Made by a program: the position numbers and the translations under genes. This document shows positions 1 to 5,417 of a stretch of DNA of 6,085 bases, piece after piece. Within the stretch, counting starts at the first letter, position 1, and each line of letters begins with the position of its first letter. The stretch covers positions 1 to 6,085 of the forward strand of contig CATPCO010000497.1 of assembly GCA_955652925.1 (NCBI GenBank), in the 5' to 3' direction. The DNA comes from an uncultured Xanthobacteraceae bacterium. Lineage in GTDB: Bacteria; Pseudomonadota; Alphaproteobacteria; Rhizobiales; Xanthobacteraceae. The notes beneath the pieces were generated by a model. It searched no databases, had not been told where the DNA came from, and saw only the letters and a program-made list of their open reading frames with translations.

Positions 1-178
1 AGGCGAACGGGTCCGATGCAGGCGCAGGAAGGAAGACGGCCTGAACGCCCCCCGCAGCGAGCGCAAGCAAGCCTGTCGCCGCGACGGTCAGGGGGCCATA
101 GCCTTGAAACTCGGTCCCGCGCGCCATCTGGCTGCGGATCGCGGTGATATCGGCCAGTGCCTTGTCGAGATCGATCAT
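1..178 (-). CDS. Small membrane protein, N-terminal part (cut by window edge)
   Basis: The reading frame starts at the ATG at 178-176 and runs off the left edge after 59 codons. Residues 1-29 are soluble: MIDLDKALADITAIRSQMAR, then TEFQGYGP. A hydrophobic stretch follows at about residues 30-50 (LTVAATGLLALAAGGVQAVFL) and reads as a first membrane helix. A sigma70-type promoter with an overlapping palindrome lies directly upstream, which supports this start; the ribosome binding site itself is weak (GGTGG, 184-188 region). I have a vague memory of similar small alphaproteobacterial membrane proteins with an R-x-x-x-A-R-x-x-F-x-G-Y-G-P segment, but I cannot name a function. Only the first helix is visible, so total length and topology are unknown. 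Confidence 0.72.
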   Translation of the reverse strand, partial: MIDLDKALADITAIRSQMARGTEFQGYGPLTVAATGLLALAAGGVQAVFLPAPASDPFA

Positions 179-191
179 GCTGCCACCCGAG

Positions 192-206
192 CTTTGCATC
201 GCAAAG
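192..206. promoter_or_regulatory. Palindromic operator over the -10 box
   Basis: CTTTGC-ATC-GCAAAG is a perfect 6-bp inverted repeat with a 3-bp centre. It covers part of the -10 hexamer (203-208) and the expected transcription start. A third half-site, GCAAAG at 218-223, lies in the promoter spacer next to the -35, exactly 17 bp from the GCAAAG at 201-206. The geometry suits a dimeric repressor that blocks RNA polymerase. The regulator is not in the window. Confidence 0.5.
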
Positions 207-230
207 TACACGCAACTGCAAAGGAGTCAA
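203..230 (-). promoter_or_regulatory. Sigma70-type promoter of the left-edge membrane gene
   Basis: On the minus strand, TTGACT (230-225) is followed after 16 bp by TACTTT (208-203). This would start transcription near 196, giving a leader of roughly 18 nt before the ATG at 178. The -35 matches consensus at 5 of 6 positions. The short leader overlaps the palindrome listed separately. There is no transcription-start data, so the start point is inferred. Confidence 0.6.
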
Positions 231-390
231 GCCTCTCTTCTTCCTGTGCCTGGCACCATAAGGTTCGCGGACGGTTAAATGTGCTGCGTCATAAACACCT
301 CGACGTCATTCCGGGGCGCGCCGCGGTCAGGTCCCGGCAACCGGCCGGCGCTCGTGCTGCATTCGTGACATCAAAGGAGGAGGGCTGCGA

Positions 391-1368
391 TTATGATGAG
401 CAATTCTGCGAATCGCGCGGTTGTGCCCAAAGTTTGGCAGAGGCGAGCTCGGGTTCGTTCTGCAAAAATGAATGCATCGCCCCCCGATTTGGCCGACGCG
501 CACGATGTTCCGGGTGCGTAGCGGGCTGCCCGCTCGGGTTCGTTTTGTCATTCCGCCTTTGGGCACGACTGCACCCGCGAGATACTCGCGACATTCTCAC
601 AGCAGCTGGCATCTCTGCCGTCAGGTTCCTTTCGCCACCCGAGGCGAAGCATTTCCGGGTTCGTTTGGTCAGGTGGGCGGCTGCGGGACCGTTCGAAGTC
701 TTTGGGCTTGCCGTCAGGTTCGTTTCGTCAGCTGGGGCGTCAGGGCATGCTGCGGCAGCAGCCGCGGGCGCTCGGGTTCGTTCGGCAGAAGGGCTGATGG
801 CCTGTTGAGATAGAGACGTCGCTGCGGGGCCGGATTCGTCCAGCGTCGGCGCCGCCCCGGTCCTGCCGACGAGTGTCGGGTTCGTTTCGTCTTTTGCTCG
901 TTCCATCGCGGTCAACCGCCAGTCGATGAGCTCCCACATCGCTTTGTTGCGGCGCGCGACGGAGGGATACTCATAGCGGCGTTTCATCGCTTCCACGCGG
1001 GCAAGCGTATCGTGATGCACGAACGGACTTCTCGGCATGCTACAGATCAGCGTCCATGCCGCACGATTTGCCCGCTGCATATCAAGGTGTGCCGCCGCGA
1101 TCCGCGTGGCGAGGGCCAACTCCGCGGCATCGGCATTCGCTCCGGCAATCGCGTGCGCGAATTGCGTGACCTGTCGGCGGAATGCGGGATCTGCGATGGC
1201 AGACACGGTCAGGCCATGGCGGCGGGCATTACGCGAGGAGCGCGCCTCGCCTTCCGGCGTTTTGGGTCCCCTGCTCTTGCGGCCGTTCTTGCGGCTCGCT
1301 TCCCGCTGAGCCGCGGTCCTTGGTTTGACTGGAGGTCTTGCGTCCAACGAAACCGTCTGAATTTCCAT
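391..1368 (-). CDS. Basic protein of unknown function with a repeat-derived C-terminal tail
   Basis: The product is 325 residues from the ATG at 1368. That start is chosen because a strong Shine-Dalgarno (AAGGGAGGT, 1383-1375) sits 6 nt upstream. A longer TTG start at 1464 lies almost at the transcription start and has no such site. Residues 25-53 form a very basic segment (KNGRKSRGPKTPEGEARSS, then RNARRHGL) that I recall from many uncharacterised alphaproteobacterial proteins. Residues 54-159 look like a folded, mostly helical region, with tryptophans in RAAWTL and KAMWELIDW. From residue 160 to the end the sequence is low-complexity and carries DETNPT, DETNLT, ERTRA, TKRTRK, ERNLT, KTNPS and QNEPE. 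These are one DNA repeat read in different frames, so the tail is probably not a conserved domain. The basic segment could bind nucleic acid, but that is a guess. The function is unknown. Confidence 0.7.
   Translation of the reverse strand: MEIQTVSLDARPPVKPRTAAQREASRKNGRKSRGPKTPEGEARSSRNARRHGLTVSAIADPAFRRQVTQFAHAIAGANADAAELALATRIAAAHLDMQRANRAAWTLICSMPRSPFVHHDTLARVEAMKRRYEYPSVARRNKAMWELIDWRLTAMERAKDETNPTLVGRTGAAPTLDESGPAATSLSQQAISPSAERTRAPAAAAAACPDAPADETNLTASPKTSNGPAAAHLTKRTRKCFASGGERNLTAEMPAAVRMSRVSRGCSRAQRRNDKTNPSGQPATHPEHRARRPNRGAMHSFLQNEPELASAKLWAQPRDSQNCSS
452..891. repeat. Interspersed 13-bp repeat, seven copies (core GGTTCGTTTCGTC)
   Basis: Plus-strand copies lie at 452-463, 537-549, 624-636, 658-670, 717-729, 775-786 and 879-891. 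They match GGTTCGTTTCGTC exactly or with one or two changes; those at 452 and 775 are one base shorter. Spacing is irregular, roughly 35-105 bp. Flanks define subtypes: GCTCGGGTTCGTT precedes or spans the copies at 452, 537 and 775, and TGCCGTCAGGTTC spans those at 624 and 717. All seven fall inside the 3' half of the gene at 391-1368, yet are read in all three codon phases, so selection or spread acts on the DNA rather than the protein. Confidence 0.75.
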
Positions 1369-1372
1369 GCGT

Positions 1373-1383
1373 GGACCTCCCTT
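1373..1383 (-). promoter_or_regulatory. Strong ribosome binding site that fixes the start at 1368
   Basis: On the minus strand the sequence AAAAGGGAGGTCC precedes the ATG with 6-7 nt between the AGG core and the start codon. A small hairpin (CTTTT-CGG-AAAAG, 1393-1381) overlaps its 5' edge and could modulate access. Confidence 0.65.
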
Positions 1384-1428
1384 TTCCGAAAAGCTGACAT
1401 GCCTCGGCATCGATTTGCGATCCGGAGC

Positions 1429-1457
1429 AAAAAACCCGGCGCGGTGTGCCGGCCGGG
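1429..1457 (-). terminator. Intrinsic terminator-like hairpin inside the 5' leader
   Basis: In the minus-strand RNA, CCCGGC (1457-1452) pairs with GCCGGG (1440-1435). Inside these, CGG pairs with CCG around a CACA loop, with one bulged base. The hairpin is followed at once by six U residues (1434-1429). It lies between the promoter and the ribosome binding site of the gene that starts at 1368, so it would end transcripts before the coding region unless overcome. The plus strand has no U tract after the stem, so the element works only in the minus direction. It could be an attenuator or the end of a short leader RNA of about 47 nt. Confidence 0.6.
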
Positions 1458-1481
1458 CTGACAAATCTGCGGTATGGCTTC

Positions 1482-1510
1482 CTTATACGCCGGTCACATA
1501 TCGTAGTCAA
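1482..1510 (-). promoter_or_regulatory. Near-consensus sigma70-type promoter of the repeat-tailed gene
   Basis: On the minus strand, TTGACT (1510-1505) is followed after exactly 17 bp by TATAAG (1487-1482). Transcription would begin near 1475, leaving a leader of about 107 nt before the ATG at 1368. One arm of an inverted repeat (CGGTCAC, 1491-1497) lies in the spacer and the other (GTGACCG, 1527-1533) lies just upstream of the -35. Such a promoter would be strong in most proteobacteria. Confidence 0.7.
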
Positions 1511-1532
1511 GTAAAATCTTCGTAAAGTGACC

Positions 1533-1551
1533 GTGTCGGGTTCGTTTCGTA
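1533..1551. repeat. Eighth copy of the 13-bp repeat, upstream of the promoter
   Basis: GTGTCGGGTTCGTTTCGT at 1533-1550 is identical over 18 bases to 873-890 inside the coding tail. This copy is intergenic and lies about 23 bp upstream of the -35 box at 1505-1510. The element is therefore not restricted to coding sequence and could be a regulatory site for the gene that carries the other copies. Confidence 0.7.
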
Positions 1552-1651
1552 GTCAGGCCTGCCGCCGCCAATGGTCTCGTAGAATCTGCTTCGACCATTT
1601 CAATATTTGGAAACCCATCATCGATAAGGCTTCTGCTCGACCGTCACGGCG

Positions 1652-1738
1652 ATGGCCGTTGTGTTTTTCGGCGCCCTCGCAGCCGCTAATCTTGCGATGA
1701 CCGTGCTGCAATCAAGACTACGGAAGGCCGAGCGATGA
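1652..1738 (+). CDS. Possible 28-residue membrane peptide overlapping the next gene
   Basis: ATG at 1652 opens 28 codons that end in a TGA overlapping the ATG of the following membrane-protein gene (ATGA, 1735-1738). The product starts MAVVFFGALAAANLAMTVL, which reads as one membrane helix, and ends in a basic tail (QSRLRKAER). The ATGA overlap and the matching membrane character fit translational coupling. Against it, there is no clear Shine-Dalgarno before 1652, and short hydrophobic frames arise easily by chance in GC-rich DNA. An in-frame stop (TAA, 1625-1627) rules out a much longer protein. Confidence 0.3.
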   Translation: MAVVFFGALAAANLAMTVLQSRLRKAER

Positions 1739-2391
1739 ATCTCATGCAGCACGTGCACCCGGGCCACCGGGCATTGGGCAGGATGACAGGCCTGATCCTG
1801 CTCGCTAGCGGCGCCGTTTCGATCCTGTCGGGAGCGACCGGTCACAATTTTGCGAGCCGCCTCTACACCGGCGGCTGGCTGAGCCTCAATGATGCAGTGC
1901 CGGGAATCGTGCTTCTGGCCGTTGGTCTATTCTTGCTGCGCGTATCCGGTGGCAGCCCTCTTTGGGACCAGGTGAGCGCAATACGCCACTGGGGCAGCCG
2001 CCAATGGATCAGCGTGGGCATGGTCACGACCGGATATGTTGCCTGGCTCGCCCTGGAGCTGGTCGATAAACTCGTGGCATCGCCCCGGTGGCTGCACTAC
2101 GGGCTCTCCAGTGTGACGACAATGATAATGCTTGCCGGCCTCCTGCTGTGGCCGACCGCACAGGATCAGTCCGCCTCGCTTTGGGAGGAGGTGCGAGCGG
2201 TGCGTCATTGGGGCCGCCGCCAATGGATCAGCGTCGGCCTGTTTGCGGCCGCGCTTGCTGCTGCGGTCGCGCTGCTTTCCGTCGACCCCCAACTGTCATT
2301 ACCGTGGTGGATCCACTTCGCGGTCCTGGGTCCAGCGGCACTGCTCACGATCGCCGGCCTTGAGCTGTGGCGCAACGGACAGGATCGCTGA
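1735..2391 (+). CDS. Six-helix membrane protein with threefold internal repeat
   Basis: The product has 218 residues. The start is supported by GGAAGG at 1722-1727, 7 nt before the ATG. Six hydrophobic stretches lie at about residues 15-35, 52-70, 90-110, 122-140, 165-185 and 194-212. They form three helix pairs, each followed or preceded by a charged, tryptophan-rich linker. The linkers of units 2 and 3 are nearly identical: SPLWDQVSAIRHWGSRQWIS against SASLWEEVRAVRHWGRRQWI. Unit 1 is more diverged (HRALGRMTGLILL in the matching place). The DNA shows the same duplication, with GCCGCCAATGGATCAGCGT at 1997-2015 and again at 2216-2234, 73 codons apart. I do not recognise the family. It has no transporter or enzyme motif that I can see, and its function is unknown. 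No terminator hairpin follows the stop. Confidence 0.78.
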   Translation: MNLMQHVHPGHRALGRMTGLILLASGAVSILSGATGHNFASRLYTGGWLSLNDAVPGIVLLAVGLFLLRVSGGSPLWDQVSAIRHWGSRQWISVGMVTTGYVAWLALELVDKLVASPRWLHYGLSSVTTMIMLAGLLLWPTAQDQSASLWEEVRAVRHWGRRQWISVGLFAAALAAAVALLSVDPQLSLPWWIHFAVLGPAALLTIAGLELWRNGQDR

Positions 2392-2711
2392 AGAGGAGCA
2401 ATATCCTAACCCAAAGTGGTGCGCTGCAAATCTGCAGGCGGAATGCAAATGAGGCAAAAAACGTCGCAGGGCGGCTCAGTCTCAGACCCCGACACCGACA
2501 CTTGACCTCGGCGCATAAATTGGCGAAGCACATCACGCCAATACTGGTCACCTCGGCATCGATCACCGCGCGTAGAACGTCTTCTGTTGATCAGGCTTGC
2601 GCTTTCCACTCCTGTGCCCGGCCGGTAGCCCAAAAGGATGCCATCGCTTCGACACGCACTCACTGTGACCAACGAAAGCGACCCGGTGCGGGGGGTTCTC
2701 TGAGGTGCTTC
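2392..2711. other. Intergenic stretch without a supported gene
   Basis: This 320-bp stretch holds several open frames on both strands, but none has a convincing start, codon pattern or recognisable protein. A 6-bp inverted repeat, TTGGCG (2520-2525) and CGCCAA (2536-2541), is present. A small hairpin CTGCA-AATC-TGCAG occurs near 2428-2442 without a U tract. No consensus promoter for the 57-residue gene was found. TTGACC at 2502-2507 has no -10 at a proper distance. Confidence 0.5.
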
Positions 2712-2885
2712 ATGTTCGAGAAAGCAGAAATCGATACGGAATTGCATGCTCGCCTCAAAGCCGCGGGGTTCAATCCGCTTGACCCGCAGGTGCAGGCTAT
2801 CAACGCAGTCGTGAGTGTGTACTACGCCGAAAAGACCTCGAAGGTTCTGCAGCAGGTTCAAGAAGTTCTCAATCGCCTGACCTAG
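2712..2885 (+). CDS. Small soluble protein of unknown function, 57 residues
   Basis: The chosen start is the ATG at 2712, preceded by GAGGTG at 2702-2707. The same frame stays open far upstream, but that part reads as non-coding, rich in R, S and C without pattern. The product begins MFEKAEIDTELHARLKAAGF. It has one short helix-like segment (about 5-18), a loop with NPLDPQ, then a long predicted helix (about 27-56) with hydrophobic residues at regular spacing (INAVVSVYY, VLQQVQEVLNRL). That suggests an amphipathic helix for oligomerisation or partner binding. There is no signal peptide, membrane helix or cysteine motif. I do not recognise the family. Confidence 0.6.
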   Translation: MFEKAEIDTELHARLKAAGFNPLDPQVQAINAVVSVYYAEKTSKVLQQVQEVLNRLT

Positions 2886-3075
2886 CCGGGTTTCGAAACT
2901 CCGAGTAGACCACCGACATTTGAGCTGCGGCGTTGCGGCTGATCTATCGCGCTGTTGATTGCGCCCGCGCTCGCCAATGGAGGAAGCGGCCTAACTTGCG
3001 CCTACGCGCCGGGTGAGTCTAGCGAGCCCGTGGGCGAAGCCCCGCCAATGTGCACGGCAATCGCATATTTGGTTC

Positions 3076-3103
3076 TTGTAGGGGCGGGTTTTAAACCCGC
3101 CCT
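3076..3103 (+). repeat. REP-like palindrome, first copy
   Basis: The 28-base unit starts TTGTAGGGGCGGGTTT and contains two 10-base arms, GGGCGGGTTT and AAACCCGCCC, separated by a single T. It is identical over 28 bases, in inverted orientation, to 3206-3233. Sequences of the form GTAGGGGCGGGTTTnAAACCCGCCC are a repeat I recall as widespread in high-GC proteobacteria, recognisable by the spurious peptide VGAGFKPAL. Confidence 0.8.
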
Positions 3104-3205
3104 CGTTCGGCATTCACGGTGTGTGAGGTTGATCCGAGCTGAGCCCTACGAACCTCGATTGCGCAGCTGATGACGGCCATTCTCTCGCAGCGAGTCTGTG
3201 GCACA

Positions 3206-3233
3206 AGGGCGGGTTTAAAACCCGCCCCTACAA
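3206..3233 (-). repeat. REP-like palindrome, second copy, inverted
   Basis: This is the exact reverse complement of 3076-3103, with 102 bp between the copies. Similarity continues inward past the palindrome. Read outward-in, both copies have a related sequence of about 25 bases, ending GGTGTGTGAG in the first and GCTGCGAGAG in the second. The full unit is therefore longer than the 28-base palindrome. The head-to-head arrangement resembles REP doublets (REPIN or BIME) and could form a long cruciform or hairpin. Confidence 0.78.
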
Positions 3234-3352
3234 AGCTTCGCGACGGCGATATGTCTGGGCTTGCCAGCCCGGTTCGCAAGCAGGTGGACGACCAATACTG
3301 GAGTCGTCCATGCTTCTCCGACCGATTATCTTGATTCGTGTAGACCCCATCA

Positions 3353-5413
3353 ATGAACACTTCCTACCTTGCGAAGCTCAACCCGGAGCAACGGCGTGCC
3401 GTAGAGCATGGTGGCCCGACCTATGCTGAAGCTGGCCCGCTCTTAATCATTGCTGGCGCAGGCTCTGGCAAGACGAATACCCTTGCACATCGTGTGGCTC
3501 ACCTCGTCGCGAATGGAATGGATCCGCGACGCCTCATGCTGCTGACCTTCTCGCGTCGTGCCGCGATGGAGATGACGAGACGTGTCGAGCGCATTGCCGC
3601 GAATTACATTGGATCAAACGCCAGCGTCATGACGGAGGCACTCACTTGGTCCGGTACATTTCACGCCATCGGTGCGAGGCTGTTGCGGGAATATGCGGCG
3701 CAGATCGGCCTGGACCGATCGTTCACCATTCATGATCGTGGAGATTCTGCCGATCTCCTGAACCTTGTTCGGCACGAGCTGGGTTTCTCGAAAACAGAAA
3801 AGCGTTTTCCCACGAAAGCAACGTGCCTCGCTATTTATTCTCGCGCAGTGAATGCTCATCTCTCCCTAGAGGATGTGCTCGGTTCAGTCTTTCCGTGGTG
3901 CGCGACATGGCACGACGAATTGCGACGGCTCTTTTCATCCTATGTGGCGGCCAAGCAGCATCAGCATGTCCTCGACTACGACGACCTTTTGCTCTATTGG
4001 GCAGAAATGATGGGAGAGCCTTCCATCGCGGTTGATGTCGCGAGCCGCTTCGATCATGTGCTGGTGGACGAGTATCAGGATACTAATCGCCTTCAGGCCT
4101 CCATCCTTCTGGCGCTCAAGCCGAAAGGCACGGGCCTCACAGTCGTCGGCGATGACGCGCAATCGATCTATTCATTTCGGGCCGCGACGGTTCGCAACAT
4201 TCTGGATTTTCCGGATCACTTTAGTCCGCGCGCAGAAATCGCCACGCTAGAGCGCAATTACCGATCGACACAGCCGATTCTCGCGGCCGCAAACGCCATT
4301 ATCAATCTTGCTGAGGAACGCTTCACAAAGAACCTGTGGTCGGATCGTGCCTCGGCCGAGCTGCCACAGCTTGTGAGTGTGCGCGACGAAACTGATCAGG
4401 CTCGATACGTCGCGGCAAAAGCTTTGGAGTATCGCGAAGTAGGCATACCTCTTAAGATGCAGGCTGTGCTGTTCCGTGCGTCGCATCATAGTGCTCAGGT
4501 CGAGATTGAGCTAATTCACCGCAACATTCCATTCGTGAAGTTTGGGGGGCTGAAATTTCTCGAAGCGGCACACATCAAGGATGTTCTGGCTTTTCTGCGG
4601 TGGGCGGAAAACCCGCGGGATCGGGTCGCCGGCTTTCGCGTCATCCAACTCTTGCCGGGAGCGGGTCCGGTTACGGCAGCGCGTCTGCTCGAGCGCGTCG
4701 TCGAGGTTACCGATGGTCTGCAAGCGGTCCGCGCCTTTGTACCTCCGCCAGCGACCGCCGAGTCATGGCCCGCCTTTGTCGATGCGATTCGTGTTTTGCA
4801 AACGAAAGTCGCTGGATGGCCCGCTGAAATCGAGTACGTGTGTCGCTGGTATGAACCACATCTTGAGCGTCAGTACGAAGACGCCATCGTGCGGCAATCC
4901 GATCTTGCGCAACTTGTGCGGATAGCATCGACATATTCAACGCGCGAGCGCTTTTTGACCGAACTAACTCTCGATCCTCCGGATGCGACAACCGATGAGG
5001 CCGGCATGCCGCTCTTGGATGAGGATTACTTAGTCCTGTCGACTATCCACTCCGCCAAAGGACAGGAATGGAGGTCAGTGTCTATCTTAAATGTGATCGA
5101 CGGTTGCATACCTTCCGACCTCAGTACGGGCAGCAGCGCTGAGATCGAGGAAGAGCGGCGATTACTCTATGTTGCGATGACGCGCGCGAAGGATCATTTG
5201 CACCTTCTTCTGCCACAACGTTTTTTCGCCCACCAGCAGAGAGCGAACAGAGACCGACATATGTATGCGGCACGTACCCGGTTCATTCCAGATTCGATTC
5301 TCAAGTACTTCGATAGCTGCGCATGGCCCAGGGTCACACAGACCGATATATCGGGCAAGTCAGAACGCGATCCGGTCAATATCGGCGCGCAACTACGCCG
5401 AATGTGGAGCTGA
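3353..5413 (+). CDS. UvrD/Rep/PcrA-like ATP-dependent DNA helicase (SF1A)
   Basis: The product has 686 residues, a normal length for the family. It is expected to unwind DNA 3'-to-5' using ATP in the cytoplasm. All core motifs are intact: Q motif LNPEQRRAV (9-17), Walker A GAGSGKT (35-41), motif Ia LLTFSRRAAMEM (63-74), GTFHAIG (101-107), Walker B with VDEYQDT (238-244), motif III GDDAQSIYSFR (266-276), motif IV NYRST (302-306), GGLKF (398-402), motif V TIHSAKGQEW (564-573) and motif VI LLYVAMTRAKD (604-614). The ATG at 3353 is the first start after an in-frame TAG (3341-3343), and it leaves the Walker A at the usual distance. No Shine-Dalgarno is visible. No nuclease domain is fused (no RecB-type motif). 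The C-terminal tail after about 655 is short. It may be a paralogue rather than the housekeeping UvrD, so no symbol is given. Confidence 0.93.
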   Translation: MNTSYLAKLNPEQRRAVEHGGPTYAEAGPLLIIAGAGSGKTNTLAHRVAHLVANGMDPRRLMLLTFSRRAAMEMTRRVERIAANYIGSNASVMTEALTWSGTFHAIGARLLREYAAQIGLDRSFTIHDRGDSADLLNLVRHELGFSKTEKRFPTKATCLAIYSRAVNAHLSLEDVLGSVFPWCATWHDELRRLFSSYVAAKQHQHVLDYDDLLLYWAEMMGEPSIAVDVASRFDHVLVDEYQDTNRLQASILLALKPKGTGLTVVGDDAQSIYSFRAATVRNILDFPDHFSPRAEIATLERNYRSTQPILAAANAIINLAEERFTKNLWSDRASAELPQLVSVRDETDQARYVAAKALEYREVGIPLKMQAVLFRASHHSAQVEIELIHRNIPFVKFGGLKFLEAAHIKDVLAFLRWAENPRDRVAGFRVIQLLPGAGPVTAARLLERVVEVTDGLQAVRAFVPPPATAESWPAFVDAIRVLQTKVAGWPAEIEYVCRWYEPHLERQYEDAIVRQSDLAQLVRIASTYSTRERFLTELTLDPPDATTDEAGMPLLDEDYLVLSTIHSAKGQEWRSVSILNVIDGCIPSDLSTGSSAEIEEERRLLYVAMTRAKDHLHLLLPQRFFAHQQRANRDRHMYAARTRFIPDSILKYFDSCAWPRVTQTDISGKSERDPVNIGAQLRRMWS

Positions 5414-5417
5414 GAAG

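Larger units (their letters stand above)
2886..3352. other. Intergenic stretch carrying a REP-like pair
   Basis: This 467-bp stretch separates the 57-residue gene from the helicase. Its main content is the two inverted palindromic elements listed separately. Other small hairpins are present, including GGGCT-TGCC-AGCCC at 3257-3270, but none is followed by a U tract. Open frames crossing the palindromes give a peptide with VGAGFKPAL on both strands, which is a by-product of the repeat and not evidence of a gene. No convincing promoter for the helicase was found. Confidence 0.55.

Noticed and set aside
300..325. Fragment resembling a Bradyrhizobium intergenic repeat (CGTCATTCCGGGGCGCG)
   Set aside because: Only about 17 bases resemble the repeat I remember and no matching second arm is present, so it cannot be supported as an element.
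104..808. Long plus-strand open frame of 234 codons
   Set aside because: It overlaps the minus-strand partial gene, its promoter and the repeat tail. Its translation has no family features and its start lies inside the other gene.
452..891. CRISPR-like array
   Set aside because: The repeats are only 12-13 bp, imperfect, irregularly spaced and inside a coding frame, and no cas gene is present.
1369..1464. N-terminal extension of the minus-strand gene to a TTG at 1464
   Set aside because: It would place the start about 11 nt from the transcription start and run through the terminator hairpin, while the ATG at 1368 has a strong ribosome site.
1400..2568. Shared 13-mer CCTCGGCATCGAT in the 1402 and 2551 regions
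   Set aside because: It is a single short match in GC-rich DNA without extended similarity, consistent with chance.
2367..2711. Upstream extension of the 57-residue gene
   Set aside because: The extension overlaps the end of the preceding gene and has no coding character. The ATG at 2712 has its own ribosome binding site.
2955..3360. Short frames on both strands encoding VGAGFKPAL
   Set aside because: This peptide is the translation of the palindromic repeat and appears on both strands, so it is not evidence of a gene.
3353..5413. Helicase as part of a Gabija-type defence pair
   Set aside because: Gabija needs an OLD-type ATPase-nuclease next to the UvrD-like protein. The neighbours here are a 57-residue protein and a DUF336 protein.
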